A stretch of 7,150 nucleotides of DNA, from assembly GCA_945833725.1 (NCBI GenBank), contig CAMAFU010000091.1, positions 1-7,150 of the forward strand, given 5' to 3'. Position 1 is the first letter of the stretch, and each line of letters begins with the position of its first letter. Positions 1-5,001 of the stretch are shown here, one piece after another. Under the pieces are notes generated by a model. The model saw only the letters and a program-made list of their open reading frames with translations, was not told the origin of the DNA and ran no database searches. The position numbers were made by a program, and so were the translations under genes. Origin of the DNA: an uncultured Treponema sp. Lineage in GTDB: Bacteria; Spirochaetota; Spirochaetia; Treponematales; Treponemataceae.

Positions 1-1
1 T

Positions 2-6
2 TGAGG
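2..6 (+). promoter_or_regulatory. Shine-Dalgarno site of the zinc-ribbon gene
   Basis: TGAGG lies 9 nt upstream of the ATG at 16. It overlaps the in-frame TTG at position 1, so that TTG is more likely part of the ribosome-binding site than the start codon. This site is the reason for choosing ATG 16 over TTG 1 or the second ATG at 22. Confidence 0.6.
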
Positions 7-15
7 ATTTATAAA

Positions 16-885
16 ATGGAAATGACAGAAGTTTTTGACAGGTTAAAGGAATTGCAGAGTATTCTGGCTGAAAAATACAGCTTGAAGGCTAAAATTGAAG
101 ATGCTCCTAAACAGCTTTCCAGTCAGGATGAACTCCTTATTCGCCTTAAAAAGGAATTTGTCGAAAAGAGTGATTCCTACGATCAGGTTAAGGCAGAAGT
201 TGGAGAACTTCAGCTTTCTTTAGACGAAGCAGAAAAATCCCGGGAAGCAGGTGAAAAAGGAATGGATAACATTTCTACCCATCGGGAGTACGAAGCTTTG
301 GAAAAACAGATAAACGAAGCTACTGCCAGAGAAGCTGAAATCCGCAAAACTCTTCAGAAAAAAGAAAAAGTTCTTGAAGAATTAAACGAAACTCTGCGCA
401 TGGATGAGCAGATGATAAATGCTCAGGAAGAAGAACTTTCCAATAACAGAAAATCTTTGGATGCACAGATTGCCGGTTACAACGATCAGCTTAAAGAACT
501 TGAACAGCAGGAAAACGCTATTACACCAGGTCTTGATGCAGAGATTGTTTACAAGTTCCAGCGAATTATTCAGAGAAATTCTGAAGGTATTGTTGCAGTA
601 AAAAATGGTGTCTGTACAGGATGCCACATGATTTTGCCTGCACAGTTTGCAAATGAAGTTCATGCCGGAGAGAAAATTCTTTTCTGTCCGTACTGTAGTC
701 GTATTCTGTTCCATCAGGATATTCTGGAAGGTGAAGAAGTAGAAGATTTCCACTCTATGGACGAAACAGGTTCCCTTGCTGATTTTGAAGAAGATTTTGC
801 AGATGAACTTGAAGACGAATACGAAGAAGGTTCTGAAGAAGAATCATCTGATGATGATGAAAAATCAATCTCCTTTGACGATTAA
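16..885 (+). CDS. Coiled-coil C4-type zinc-ribbon protein (CdsZ/HP0958-like family)
   Basis: The product is about 289 residues from ATG 16. Roughly residues 1-170 are charged and heptad-like (many K, E, Q and L), as expected of a long antiparallel coiled-coil hairpin. A C-terminal zinc ribbon follows with paired cysteines CTGC (residues 200/203) and CPYC (224/227), the C4 zinc-binding arrangement of the family formerly called DUF164. The last 52 residues are strongly acidic: I count 27 Asp/Glu. Family members such as Helicobacter HP0958 (FlgZ) act as adaptor or chaperone proteins, in that case for RpoN and flagellin mRNA, but the role here cannot be read from sequence. An in-frame TTG at position 1 would add five residues; a good ribosome-binding site favours ATG 16. 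The stop at 883-885 is only 8 nt before the RNase P RNA. Family assignment is firm, function unknown. Confidence 0.9.
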   Translation: MEMTEVFDRLKELQSILAEKYSLKAKIEDAPKQLSSQDELLIRLKKEFVEKSDSYDQVKAEVGELQLSLDEAEKSREAGEKGMDNISTHREYEALEKQINEATAREAEIRKTLQKKEKVLEELNETLRMDEQMINAQEEELSNNRKSLDAQIAGYNDQLKELEQQENAITPGLDAEIVYKFQRIIQRNSEGIVAVKNGVCTGCHMILPAQFANEVHAGEKILFCPYCSRILFHQDILEGEEVEDFHSMDETGSLADFEEDFADELEDEYEEGSEEESSDDDEKSISFDD

Positions 886-888
886 AAT
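883..888 (+). promoter_or_regulatory. Candidate -10 box for RNase P RNA
   Basis: TAAAAT matches the sigma70 -10 consensus at five of six positions and overlaps the TAA stop of the preceding gene. Initiation 6-7 nt downstream would fall at 894-895, exactly where the P1 stem of the RNA begins. No convincing -35 box exists at 16-18 nt spacing. A TTGACG at 875-880 is far too close to serve. The RNA may instead be processed from the upstream transcript. Confidence 0.25.
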
Positions 889-893
889 TATTG

Positions 894-1294
894 CAGAAAA
901 GAAATAACCGTATCAGATTTTCCTTATGACAGGTTAATCTGGTGAGGAAAGTCCGGGCTCCACCGGAAAAGATGCCGGGTAATAACCGGGGGAATAAAGG
1001 CAGTTGTCTTTTTAGGCATAACCCTTTGTTCTACAGAAAGTGCCACAGAAAATATACCGCCGAAAGGTAAGGGTGCAAAGGCGAGGTAAGAGCTCACCGC
1101 AAAATTGGCAACAGTTTTGGCATGGTAAACCTCATCTGGAGCAAAATCAAGCAGCAGTCAGTTTTTTCCGGAACATAAACTGCGGGTAGGTTGCTAAAGG
1201 TTTTTGATAACAAAAATCTCGGATAGATGGTTATGCGTAAATTTTCTTTTTTAAGGAAATTTACAGAACAGAACCCGGCTTACTTTCTTTTCTG
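894..1294 (+). ncRNA. rnpB: RNase P RNA, bacterial type A (M1 RNA)
   Basis: This is the catalytic RNA of RNase P, which cuts the 5' leader from pre-tRNAs. The universally conserved core is obvious: GAGGAAAGTCCGGGCTCC at 944-961 (5' half of P4), GAGGTAAGAGCTCACC at 1083-1098, and ACAGAACCCGGCTTA at 1268-1282 (3' half of P4). The ends are set by an 11-bp P1 helix pairing 894-904 with 1284-1294. Other visible elements are P2 (904-909 with 1229-1234), P3 (914-919 with 936-941), P12 capped by a GCAA tetraloop (near 1101-1118), P15 (1151-1155 with 1190-1194) containing the GGT at 1185-1187 that binds the tRNA 3' CCA, P16 (1159-1164 with 1177-1182), a P18-like hairpin near 1199-1218 and a P19 hairpin at 1238-1263. 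P6 can form between CCGGAAAA at 963-970 and TTTTCCGG at 1164-1171. About 401 nt is normal for the class. The exact mature ends could differ by a few bases. Confidence 0.96.
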
Positions 1295-1307
1295 TTTTTC
1301 TTTTTTT
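1295..1307 (+). terminator. T-rich tract ending the RNase P RNA transcript
   Basis: Five T, one C and seven T follow the 3' strand of the RNase P P1 helix with no gap, so transcript release here is plausible. The preceding stem is a long-range helix rather than a compact GC hairpin, and the nearest local hairpin (P19) ends about 30 nt upstream. This is therefore not a textbook intrinsic terminator and could simply be a U-rich trailer that is trimmed. Confidence 0.35.
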
Positions 1308-1310
1308 CCT

Positions 1311-1410
1311 GTGAGCGCTGGGAGGGACAGCGCAAGCTGTTGCCGTAAGGCAATGAGCGTAAGCGAATCCCGGACATAGCGACCTTGAGCCTTGGGCGAA
1401 AGGGCACAGC
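1311..1410 (+). other. GC-rich structured intergenic element with GNRA-type hairpins
   Basis: This 100-nt stretch has 61 G+C bases, clearly richer than the AT-rich genes around it, and no supported reading frame. It can form ACAGC-GCAA-GCTGT (1327-1340), TGCC-GTAA-GGCA (1341-1352) and a minimal GC-GTAA-GC (1357-1364), all with GNRA loops. These are enclosed by CTGGGA (1318-1323) pairing with TCCCGG (1368-1373), giving a cloverleaf-like layout. An alternative stem, GCGCTG (1315-1320) with CAGCGC (1328-1333), excludes both the closing stem and the first hairpin. Another hairpin is possible at 1389-1405. No tRNA features are present. It may be a dispersed intergenic repeat or a leader element of the downstream operon; orientation is assumed from the neighbouring genes. 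Confidence 0.45.
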
Positions 1411-1439
1411 CTTATGTTTCATAATATTTGCGGTGGGTT

Positions 1440-2396
1440 ATGAATTTTAAAGAGCAGAAGAACGGAATTGTAAAAAAGAACAGAAAAATTTTATTGAAAA
1501 TTCTTCTTGTGCTTTGTTTTTCTGTGGTTTTGACAGGTTTAGTTTCTACTGCCGTTTATTTTACAAAAAAGATTGTTTTTCAGGGAAATTCCGTTCAGCA
1601 TTTAAAATCGGCCTGGAATGAGTACGATTACCGGAAGGTTTATGAAATCAGTTCGGCTGTTCTTGAGCAGCGTCCTTTTAACAATACAGCCCTGACATAC
1701 AAAGGTTATGCGTCTTTTTTTCTTTCCCTTAGCGAAAACGATACTTCCAAGTCTCTTCTTTTTCTTGATGAGGCAATTATAAATCTACGCCTTGCCCTTC
1801 AAGATGCCCGTACAAAAACTTCACCTCAAATAGAATATATGCTGGGAAAGTCTTATTTTTTTAAAAACAGCATTTCTTCCTTTCATTATTATTCCGATCT
1901 GGCAGTTGAATATTTAAAACGCTCTGTAGATCATGGCTATAGATCTGATGATATTTATGAATATCTGGGATTAAGTTATGCCTCTCTTGATATGACAATG
2001 GAAAGCATTTCTGCCTTTACAAAAGCTCTTTTGACCAGGGAGTCTGACCTTCTTCTTCTTTCCATTGGTGAACAGTATTACAAAGCAGGTCAGCTTGTTG
2101 CCGCAGAACAGTATCTTTTTAGAATTTCCAGAGACTGTCAGGATGAAAATATTACGGATAAAAGTCATCTGCTTTTAGGAAAAATTTACACTGAGCAGAA
2201 AAAATACGATGAAGCCGAAAATGAATTTATGATTATTTTGGAAAATAAAGAAAATTCCGCTGACGCTTATTACGGTCTTGGTGTAATATGTGAAAGGCGT
2301 GGTGATATAATAAAAGCCAGGTCCTATTGGCGGAAGGCTTTGCGTATTCAGGTAAATCATCCGGAATCGTTAAGGAAACTGGCCGAATATAAATAA
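1440..2396 (+). CDS. Membrane-anchored TPR-repeat protein upstream of mreB
   Basis: The product is about 318 residues from ATG 1440. The N-terminus is lysine-rich (K4, K7, K12, K13, K16), followed by one hydrophobic segment at about residues 18-41. By the positive-inside rule this leaves a short cytoplasmic tail and puts the rest on the outer face of the inner membrane. The remainder is helical with TPR-type repeats, clearest at about 170-203, 203-236, 240-273 and 274-307. The third carries the typical LLLGKIY...YDEAENEF pattern and the fourth AYYGLGVICERRGD. TPR arrays bind other proteins. The gene ends 36 nt before mreB and probably heads the same transcript, suggesting a role with the cell-elongation complex, but this is contextual only. 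TTG at 1428 is an alternative start without a ribosome-binding site. The chosen ATG has GGTGGG only 2-3 nt upstream, closer than usual. I do not recognise a named gene. Confidence 0.85.
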   Translation: MNFKEQKNGIVKKNRKILLKILLVLCFSVVLTGLVSTAVYFTKKIVFQGNSVQHLKSAWNEYDYRKVYEISSAVLEQRPFNNTALTYKGYASFFLSLSENDTSKSLLFLDEAIINLRLALQDARTKTSPQIEYMLGKSYFFKNSISSFHYYSDLAVEYLKRSVDHGYRSDDIYEYLGLSYASLDMTMESISAFTKALLTRESDLLLLSIGEQYYKAGQLVAAEQYLFRISRDCQDENITDKSHLLLGKIYTEQKKYDEAENEFMIILENKENSADAYYGLGVICERRGDIIKARSYWRKALRIQVNHPESLRKLAEYK

Positions 2397-2432
2397 ATTA
2401 CATTTCATTAAAATATATATGGGAGACAAATT

Positions 2433-3476
2433 ATGGGGTTTTTTGATCGTTTTAGCACTGATATAGGTATTGATTTAGGTACCTGCAATACTTTAATTTA
2501 TGTACGGGGCAAAGGAATTGTTATTGATGAACCGTCTGTAGTTGCCGTTGAAAAAGGAACTAAAAGAGTTGTTGCCGTTGGTGCCGATGCTAAAAAAATG
2601 CTTTGGAAAACTCCTGGTAACATAAAGGCTATAAGACCTTTGGCTGATGGTGTAATTGCAGACATTGACAGTACGGAAATAATGATAAAATACTTTATCG
2701 ATAAAGTTATGCCCCGGCATCAGTTTTTAAAATCAACAAGAATGAAAATAGGTATTCCATCCTGTATAACTCAAGTTGAAAGGCGTGCTGTAATTGAAGC
2801 TGCCCTTAAAGCTGGTGCAAAAGAAGTTGGTGTTATCGAAGAATCTTTGGCTGCAGCAATCGGTGCAAAAATTCCTATTAATGAACCGGCAGGCCACATG
2901 GTTTGTGATATTGGCGGTGGTACAACAGAGGTTTCCGTTATTTCCCTTGGCGGTATGGTTATTACAAGTTCAATTCGTGTAGGCGGCGATAAATTTGATG
3001 AAGCCATCGTTAAACATATTCTTTCTGTATATAACCTTAGAATTGGACTTCAAGCTGCAGAAAGAGTAAAAATACAGATTGGAAATGCCAGCGGTGACGG
3101 TTCTTCCGTAAATGAGAAAATGGAAATTCGGGGAACCGATGCAATTACCGGTTTGCCTAGAAGACTTGAAATTGACTCTCTGGAAGTAAGGGAAGCTTTA
3201 AGGGAACCTGTAAGTAAGGTTGTAGAAGAAGTAAAACGGACTTTAAGGAGAACTCCTCCAGAATTAAACTCTGACATTATAGAAAGAGGAATTGTAATGA
3301 CTGGCGGAGGCAGTATGCTGAAAGGGCTTCCAAAACTTATTTCCAAAGAAACCGGCGTTCCTGTTTTTCTTGTGGAAAAACCTCTTGAATGTGTTGCTTT
3401 GGGTGCAGGGCAGGCTTTTGAACTGTTTAAGGATATGTCTACAGACAGTTCTGTATATGACAGTCTTAATGATTAG
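2433..3476 (+). CDS. mreB: Rod shape-determining protein MreB (actin homologue)
   Basis: MreB is an ATP-binding bacterial actin that polymerises on the inner face of the cytoplasmic membrane and orients the lateral-wall synthesis machinery. At 347 residues it has the family's usual length. Visible landmarks in order: the N-terminal amphipathic stretch MGFFDRF that can insert into membrane; phosphate-1 loop IGIDLGTCNT (11-20); the connect region with EESLAAAIGA (136-145), including the likely catalytic glutamate; phosphate-2 loop CDIGGGTTEVSV (158-169); and the adenosine motif GIVMTGGGSML (286-296). GGGAG at 2421-2425 sits 7 nt before the ATG, a good ribosome-binding site. It follows the TPR gene by 36 nt and precedes mreC by 14-20 nt, depending on the mreC start. 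The C-terminus carries a short polar, acidic extension (SLND end). All nucleotide-binding motifs are intact. Confidence 0.98.
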   Translation: MGFFDRFSTDIGIDLGTCNTLIYVRGKGIVIDEPSVVAVEKGTKRVVAVGADAKKMLWKTPGNIKAIRPLADGVIADIDSTEIMIKYFIDKVMPRHQFLKSTRMKIGIPSCITQVERRAVIEAALKAGAKEVGVIEESLAAAIGAKIPINEPAGHMVCDIGGGTTEVSVISLGGMVITSSIRVGGDKFDEAIVKHILSVYNLRIGLQAAERVKIQIGNASGDGSSVNEKMEIRGTDAITGLPRRLEIDSLEVREALREPVSKVVEEVKRTLRRTPPELNSDIIERGIVMTGGGSMLKGLPKLISKETGVPVFLVEKPLECVALGAGQAFELFKDMSTDSSVYDSLND

Positions 3477-3483
3477 CTTTTTC

Positions 3484-3491
3484 AGGTTGAG
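3484..3491 (+). promoter_or_regulatory. Shine-Dalgarno region deciding the mreC start
   Basis: AGGTTGAG contains AGG and GAG blocks. GAG at 3489-3491 lies 5 nt before ATG 3497, while AGG at 3484-3486 lies only 4 nt before the alternative GTG at 3491. The spacing slightly favours the ATG, and the GTG would overlap the ribosome-binding site. Confidence 0.4.
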
Positions 3492-3496
3492 TGCTG

Positions 3497-4357
3497 ATGG
3501 CTGTTAAATTTAAATTCAAACTGTCTGAGTTTGTATTTCTTCTCATGCTGATTTTTTCGGGTGTTAATCTGTCTTTCAGTTCCGGTGGATTTGTTGTAAA
3601 TTTCCAGCAGCTGGGGTTTACAGTGCTGTCTTCCTTACAAAGCGGCGTAAATTATGTTGTTTCAGGAATTACCGAAACATTTTCTGCTGTAAAGGAACTT
3701 CAAAATTTAAAAAAAGAAAACCTTGTACTTACACAGAAGCTTAAAAATTATGAATTGCTGCAGCGTTCTAATGTTGAAATAAAAAAAGAAAATGAACGGC
3801 TTAGGGAGCAGTTAAATTTTGCAGCAACCCTTGAACAGAAAAATTATCCTGCACAGATTATCGGACGCAATCCGGATTCATTTTTTTCCGGCATTACAAT
3901 AAATAAAGGCAGTACTCATGGCATAAAAAAGGGAATGCCGGTAGTTGCAGTTCAAAACGGAATTACAGGTCTTGTAGGTAAAGTTATAACTGTAGGTGCT
4001 GCAACAAGCATTATTATGCCTGTTTATGACAGCAAATGTTCAGTTTCCTGTAGAATTCAAAATACGCGGGATTTGGGGCTTCTTTCTGGTAACGGGAATT
4101 TTGATTCACCATTGTCTCTTCGATACATAAAAAAACGGGTTGCAGAAGAGTTAAACGAAGGGGATATTATTATTACTTCTGGAGAAACTCAGAATTATAT
4201 AAAAGACATTCCTGTAGGCCGTATTTCAAAAATCAAAGTGCTTGATTACGATTCATCTCTGGAAATTGAGGTTATTCCCATTATCGATTTTTCCAGACTT
4301 GAAACTGTTATTGTTACAGATTTAAAACAAGTAAACGAAAACTATTCTGGAAAATAA
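3497..4357 (+). CDS. mreC: Rod shape-determining protein MreC
   Basis: MreC is a bitopic inner-membrane protein whose extracytoplasmic part links MreB/MreD to PBP2 and helps activate it. From ATG 3497 it has 286 residues, normal for the family; GTG 3491 would add two. A short basic N-terminus (KFKFK) precedes a transmembrane segment at about 10-27. A coiled coil follows at roughly 64-108 (NLKKENLVLTQKL...EIKKENERLREQL), which mediates dimerisation. The paired beta-barrel core runs from about 117 to 275, with typical signatures NKGSTHGIKKGMPVV, GITGLVGKV and PVGRI and a closing PIIDFSRLETVIV stretch. It lies just after mreB. Unlike the other junctions here, it is separated from mreD by 137 nt of hairpin-rich sequence. 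Confidence 0.95.
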   Translation: MAVKFKFKLSEFVFLLMLIFSGVNLSFSSGGFVVNFQQLGFTVLSSLQSGVNYVVSGITETFSAVKELQNLKKENLVLTQKLKNYELLQRSNVEIKKENERLREQLNFAATLEQKNYPAQIIGRNPDSFFSGITINKGSTHGIKKGMPVVAVQNGITGLVGKVITVGAATSIIMPVYDSKCSVSCRIQNTRDLGLLSGNGNFDSPLSLRYIKKRVAEELNEGDIIITSGETQNYIKDIPVGRISKIKVLDYDSSLEIEVIPIIDFSRLETVIVTDLKQVNENYSGK

Positions 4358-4363
4358 TTTTGA

Positions 4364-4388
4364 TTGAGGGGGTAGTACAAACCCTCAA
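4364..4388 (+). repeat. Hairpin 1 after mreC (7-bp stem)
   Basis: TTGAGGG (4364-4370) is the exact reverse complement of CCCTCAA (4382-4388), with an 11-nt loop; a register using GGGT/ACCC is also possible. It begins 6 nt after the mreC stop. No T-run follows on the + strand, so it is not a standard terminator. It could protect the 3' end of the upstream mRNA. Confidence 0.5.
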
Positions 4389-4389
4389 A

Positions 4390-4436
4390 ACGGCGAAGTC
4401 AAGGCTTTAAGCGTTAGCGTGCCTTGACTTCGCCGT
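4390..4436 (+). repeat. Perfect 16-bp inverted repeat between mreC and mreD
   Basis: ACGGCGAAGTCAAGGC (4390-4405) and its exact complement (4421-4436) flank a 15-nt loop that itself contains GC-GTTA-GC (4411-4418). A perfect GC-rich stem of this length is unlikely by chance and should form a very stable RNA hairpin. It is followed by ATTATG rather than a T-run, so intrinsic termination on the + strand is not supported. On the opposite strand the stem is followed by only four T. It may be a dispersed palindromic repeat, an mRNA processing or stability element, or an attenuating structure within the mre operon. Confidence 0.8.
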
Positions 4437-4451
4437 ATTATGAAAAAACAG

Positions 4452-4474
4452 GGCATATTATAAAATTTTATGCC
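4452..4474 (+). repeat. Hairpin 3 just upstream of mreD
   Basis: GGCATA (4452-4457) pairs with TATGCC (4469-4474) around an AT-rich 11-nt loop. It ends 10 nt before the GGAG ribosome-binding site of mreD (4485-4488), so it could influence ribosome loading. The 6-bp stem is modest and could be chance. Confidence 0.35.
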
Positions 4475-4494
4475 GTAATAAACTGGAGATTTTA

Positions 4495-5001
4495 ATGAAG
4501 AAATTTGCCGTTGCCTGTCTTTTTCTTTTAGGCTTTATTTTGCTTGAAACGGGAATTTTGTCGAATATGCTTTTTTTGCCGGCTGTTCCTGACTTTGTCC
4601 TTTTATGCTCTTTATATTTTTCACTGCAAAACGGAAGACTGTTTGGTGTTTCAGCAGGTTTTACCGGAGGTATTCTTCTTGATTTTCTGACTGCCTGTCC
4701 TTTTGGATTCAACAGTTTATTGCGTACTGTTCTAGGCTATGGGGCAGGTTTTTTCAATAAAACCCTCAACATAAAAGGTATTTTTTTTCCTGTTTTACTT
4801 GGTGCAGTTTTTACGCTTTCAAAAGCACTGGCAGTTCATGTAATTTCGGCTTTTTATCCGAATATTTCAGTTTCCTATAGAATTTTTTCTTCATCTTTTG
4901 GGTTTGAACTTTTATTCAATTCGCTTCTGACACCGGTTATTTTCCGTTTTTTAGATGTTTTTAAGGATTATCTGATTCTTACGCCGGAGAAGGTTTCGTA
5001 A
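4495..5001 (+). CDS. mreD: Rod shape-determining protein MreD
   Basis: MreD is a small polytopic inner-membrane partner of MreC in the elongation complex. This protein is 168 residues, the usual size. It is very hydrophobic, with about five to six membrane segments: roughly 3-21, 25-45, 49-66, 74-87, 95-120 and 135-155. The best family signature is PDFVLLCSLYFSLQNGR, followed by GVSAGFTGGILLDFLTACPFG (about 51-71), matching the characteristic MreD block with the conserved Gly-rich LLD segment. GGAG at 4485-4488 sits 6 nt before the ATG. Its stop overlaps the next start in TAATG, so translation of mrdA is probably coupled to it. MreD proteins diverge strongly, so position in the cluster supports the call. 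Confidence 0.92.
   Translation: MKKFAVACLFLLGFILLETGILSNMLFLPAVPDFVLLCSLYFSLQNGRLFGVSAGFTGGILLDFLTACPFGFNSLLRTVLGYGAGFFNKTLNIKGIFFPVLLGAVFTLSKALAVHVISAFYPNISVSYRIFSSSFGFELLFNSLLTPVIFRFLDVFKDYLILTPEKVS
4986..4993 (+). promoter_or_regulatory. Ribosome-binding site of mrdA inside the end of mreD
   Basis: GGAGAAGG lies 7 nt before the ATG at 5001 and within the last codons of mreD. Together with the one-base overlap of stop and start (TAATG), it points to re-initiation or translational coupling that would keep MreD and PBP2 synthesis linked. Confidence 0.6.

Noticed and set aside
382..753. Minus-strand open frame of 123 codons opposite the zinc-ribbon gene
   Set aside because: It lies wholly antisense to a well-supported family gene and its translation (Phe/Cys/Asn-rich, low complexity) resembles no protein family.
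1318..1373. Cloverleaf-like fold as a possible tRNA
   Set aside because: The arms are 2-5 bp with four-base loops; there is no 7-nt anticodon loop, T-loop GTTCRA sequence or 7-bp acceptor stem.
1311..1379. Short GTG-started frame of 22 codons in the GC-rich block
   Set aside because: No ribosome-binding site precedes it, and the pairing pattern explains the sequence better than a Ser/Arg-rich peptide does.
1515..1520. Lipobox-like cysteine in the TPR protein (LLVLC, Cys26)
   Set aside because: The residue before Cys is Leu rather than a small one, the hydrophobic stretch before it is short, and hydrophobicity continues for about 15 residues after it, so a membrane anchor fits better.
2771..3346. 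Minus-strand frames of 78 and 98 codons inside mreB
   Set aside because: They are antisense shadows of strongly conserved MreB motifs; no ribosome-binding site or family likeness was seen.
4390..4440. Rho-independent terminator after mreC
   Set aside because: The stem is strong, but the sequence after it is ATTATG, without a T-run on the + strand, and the operon clearly continues with mreD-mrdA-rodA.
4424..4461. Promoter for mreD from TTGACT (4424-4429) and TATTAT (4456-4461)
   Set aside because: The spacing is 26 nt, far from 16-18, and the TTGACT is explained as part of the inverted repeat.
4440..4463. Seven-codon leader frame (MKKQGIL) before mreD
   Set aside because: It has no ribosome-binding site, is extremely short and shows no codon run suggestive of attenuation.
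4364..4474. Miniature transposon (MITE) in the mreC-mreD gap
   Set aside because: I could find no flanking target-site duplication and no transposase nearby; the repeat could still be a dispersed palindrome.
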